From: Casuarius casuarius
Lineage: Eukaryota > Chordata > Aves > Casuariiformes > Casuariidae
Assembly: GCA_003342895.1 (NCBI GenBank)
Contig: PTFA01000028.1
Span: forward strand, 5,252,780 to 5,316,779
Direction: 5' to 3'
Length of the DNA: 64,000 nt
Positions within the stretch are counted from its first letter, which is position 1, and the number at the start of each line of letters is the position of its first letter. This document shows positions 61,191 to 64,000 of this stretch, piece after piece. Under the pieces are notes generated by a model, which was not told where the DNA came from, ran no database searches, and was given only the letters and a program-made list of their open reading frames with translations. The translations under genes were made by a program, and so were the position numbers.

Positions 61191-63844
61191 CTGGCAATGT
61201 AATATGACAAGTAATAGAAGACTGCTTTTTCTCTTTGTTTTTCTAAGGCCCTATGTTCAGTTTAATTCCAGTTCCTCTATATGTAGTATGACAATTTTGG
61301 AATAACACATCATATTAGTTCCACATTTCCAGGAAAGATTTTGGGCCCCATCACGTGGGAGAATCCTGTCAATTTTTGTGAAAACTTGAAAACCAGAAGG
61401 TAGAAACAAGCAAAACAAAAGTCTTTGGCATCATTTTAACAGACTTGTCAGCTGTAATCACATCTGCAATTGTCTCTACATCAAAGAAAGGCCTCTGAGA
61501 GCCAGTAACACCTTCTAGCAGCTCATCACCTCTGCCCCTGTTCCCCAGGAAGTTCAAAATGCTGACACCCTGAATGATTTATCCCCTAGGCTGAAAGCAG
61601 AGAAATAGGAATTGTTGTGGGGGAAGGGGAGAACTGAAAACAGAGAGAAAGAGGCAAATGAAAAGACACAGAGAGCCCCCCTCCATGGGGAGATAGGAAT
61701 GGGAACATAAAACAGCTTATCTCATTGCCAAAAACCATTAGCAGTTCAAAAGTTGGTCTTTGCTCTTCTCCCCACAGGCTGCGTGGCGAGACTGCTCAGC
61801 CAACAGGAGAAGCCGTGTGCGTGTATACCTGCGCGTGTATGCCCACGCGTGTGCAGCAAGTGAGGGAAAAGCAAGGGACAGAGGAGTAGTCACCCTCGCC
61901 CCCTTCTCTCTTGCTTCACTAAACAGGTCTAGGATGAAGGCATAGTGAGGGGAAAGCCTAGTCACTTTACTAGCTGTTCCTATGTGTGGAGACTTCTTCC
62001 CTTTCCTCCTGCCCTGTAATGAGTTGGCTTTAAAATGCTGAGAAGGAAATTCCTAGAAACTGGCTGTTGCCTACAGTAAACAGCTAGAAATGTAGTAGGT
62101 GCTAGGAATGGAGATGGGCAAAGGAGGGAAGAAGTCAACTGCTCCACCAGAACTACCATCCGTCCTCGTACAGCGCAGTCCCTGCTCACATCCACTGCTT
62201 CTCATTTATTCCGTAGTCATCCAATTGATGGTGAATGTGTCTAACAGTAAAAACTGTTGGAAGTATAAAGTTTGATGAATAATAATTGGGTATGCTTCAT
62301 ATCACTCATAAAAATAATGAATCCTCCTTCCAACGCAATGATTATTTAGATAAGAATGTCTACATTGCTGAAGTATGCAAAACAAAATACTGGGTTTCTT
62401 GATGGATGCCAAGTATAAGATCACCTCTGATCCAAATAAGGTTCTACTGACCCAATAGTACATTGCATTTAATATATCATTATTATACTGCATTACAGAA
62501 CAGTACAAGCAATTTTCACAATTACAAGCCAGAACATGAAAAAGGATCACAGCAATTACTGGCTTCTTTTCAGTCTTTGCCTTCAGTGTTCCTGGTGCAA
62601 ACTTACCAGCACAATACAATGAAGACTGACTTGGATGATGTGGAGGACTTACATTGATTAAATAGGAAAAAAGAAATATCGCATTCTTATACAAAAATAT
62701 CATGTCCAGCCCTAGTAATTTTTTATTCTTAAAAACAGACAACTGTGACTTGTTGGATATGCAGGTACATCATCACCCAAGCATTTCCCAGAATGCTTAA
62801 TAAAAACAGATGATTAACTAAAAAAGATTAAGTGGGCAATCTTCTAAGTACTGATTAAACCTAACTCATGACCTGGACAGAGAAGACTTGTGAAGAAAGC
62901 AGTGATGTGATTAAAGTTGTAGTGGTTGCAACTAACATGTAATAAAAATCAAGAAATGGTGCCATAAACTGTGTTTGAGTTTAAATCCTCTTATTACTAA
63001 CTGCCATAGCAGAACAGACTGATGATCTATCAATGGATGTAAGAGAAGAAAATACTCAAGAAAAAGCCACAGATTATTTAAGATTACATTTTACAGCATG
63101 TTTTTTTCTGAAGACTAAATGGGAATATTGATTTATTTAATGTCATGGATACTTGCTAATAAATCATTCTTTGTGCACTGTATATATTAAGGCCTTGATG
63201 AGTCACAGCTCCATAAGAGGATTTCTGCGACCAGACCTCACTGCGAGCAACGGGGCCCAAGCAGGTGTATGCTTGCATAGCTGGAACCAACTGGAGGACT
63301 GGGACTGAGCTGACATTTTCATTGAGGTATCCTTAATAGCGCCTAGGAATGTTTTCCTAAGAAAGCCCAAACTGTTAATTAATATAAATAATATTTTCTT
63401 CCAGATGAGATCAGCTAGAGCTTTTTGTTGTTTCAGTTATTCCTAATAATAAATCTCTCATCAGGATCTGCACATTCAGTGTCTAGTATGCTCACTTCTG
63501 GCTCAGGGCAAACCCATTGAAATGGAGCAATCCATCCACGCTGACGCCAGTTATTGGCAGTATTTACACGTGTCAGAACACAACATTATTAGCCTGTGTT
63601 GTTTTATTTGATATTGCTCCAATGCACTCACAACTTTTAAATTATGGAGCCAAATTTCTGCCATCTTAAAAAGAATAATGGCATTAACATCACTAAGTTC
63701 CTTCCGAATGACATCTAAAACAACAAATACACCTTTATTGATACTTGTGTCATTCACTTCTTTCCCTTTCCCGAAGAATCCTATAACCTAAAACCAAACA
63801 ACAAACCACCCCCAAAAAGCAAAGCCCAGAGAGACACGGGAAAG
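61191..63844. other. Upstream or intronic DNA
   Basis: No firmly supported exon. A minus-strand open frame of 146 codons (62302-62742) contains a donor-like AAT|GTAAGT at 62650 but has weak acceptors. GC rises slightly near 61780-61870 (cgtgtgcgtgtatacctgcg). Nothing else recognised. Confidence 0.4.
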
Positions 63845-64000
63845 GAAAAATACACCGGAGGCAGCAGGTAAAGTGCGAAATGCCGCGGCGAGCTTTGAAT
63901 TTCCTTCCCTCGAGCCCCGCGCCGAGGCTCCACGCGAGCGCCCGCGGGGCAGCCCAGCGCCCCGCAGCCGCCGGCCCACGCGCGGCTCCGAGGCGGCCGC
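63845..64000 (-). promoter_or_regulatory. CpG-rich right edge, possible promoter/first exon
   Basis: The last ~150 bases are extremely GC- and CpG-rich (gagccccgcgccgaggctcc, cgcgagcgcccgcggggcag, ggctccgaggcggccgc) and run off the window. CpG islands in warm-blooded vertebrates usually mark promoters. If it belongs to the minus-strand gene, transcription would start here or just beyond the edge and run left. A plus-strand donor-like site (ggcagcag|gtaaag near 63870) means a rightward gene is equally possible. No ATG-initiated exon with a good donor is visible on either strand. Confidence 0.45.

Noticed and set aside
62651..62740. Minus-strand open segment before AAT|GTAAGT inside a 146-codon frame
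   Set aside because: Acceptors have poor pyrimidine tracts; A/T-rich translation (Lys, Phe, Ile) looks like chance.
63496..63540. 45-base minus-strand segment ending CAGAA|GTGAGC
   Set aside because: Sequence resembles a widespread amniote repeat phrase (cccattgaaatgg) and the acceptor is weak.

Overview
The window reads as AT-rich vertebrate nuclear DNA, almost certainly from a bird or a close relative (turtle or crocodilian less likely). The main clue is CR1 LINE fragments, at least one of which ends in the typical avian 3' terminus (cccttccaacc ... attctatgattct). There are no operons, ribosome binding sites or long intact ORFs; most of the 64 kb is intron, old repeat or unannotated non-coding sequence. 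Three short runs of N (14281, 14437-14441, 35439) show it comes from a draft assembly.

The principal gene signal is a multi-exon protein-coding gene on the minus strand, inferred from short open segments bounded by splice-site consensus and tested for reading-frame phase. The best exons are 56284-56433, 50927-50978, 48621-48730, 38947-39100, 16868-16949 and 11291-11442, with 61114-61190 and 33771-33818 as further candidates. Phases 56.3k>50.9k>48.6k join in frame, and so do 38.9k>33.8k>16.9k>11.3k. One link (48.6k to 38.9k) does not join and implies an exon I could not identify. The last exon encodes a strongly hydrophobic segment of about 25-30 residues, a short basic tail and a stop, so the predicted product looks like a protein with one membrane anchor near its C terminus. 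I do not recognise the family and give no symbol. A CpG-rich stretch at the right edge (about 63845-64000) is a plausible promoter or first-exon region.

Layout: 1-1075 AT-rich DNA plus a CR1 3' end; 1076-6630 non-coding with a small GC/CpG island at 3.69-4.11 kb; 6630-7880 two plus-strand CR1 pieces; 7.9-11.07 kb apparently empty; 11.08-61.2 kb the split gene with very large introns containing CR1 fossils (26.04-27.65, 42.02-43.68 interrupted, 54.25-56.18 minus strand; 57.13-57.39 plus strand), several GC-rich islets (19.8-20.2, 20.5-20.86, 28.08-28.25, 39.83-40.2 kb), SINE-like fragments and microsatellites; 61.2-64 kb upstream DNA ending in the CpG-rich edge.

I found no CRISPR array, no convincing tRNA or rRNA gene, no intact virus or transposon, and no evidence of a previously undescribed mobile or defence system. 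The most useful result is the exon chain; the other findings are local structural oddities.
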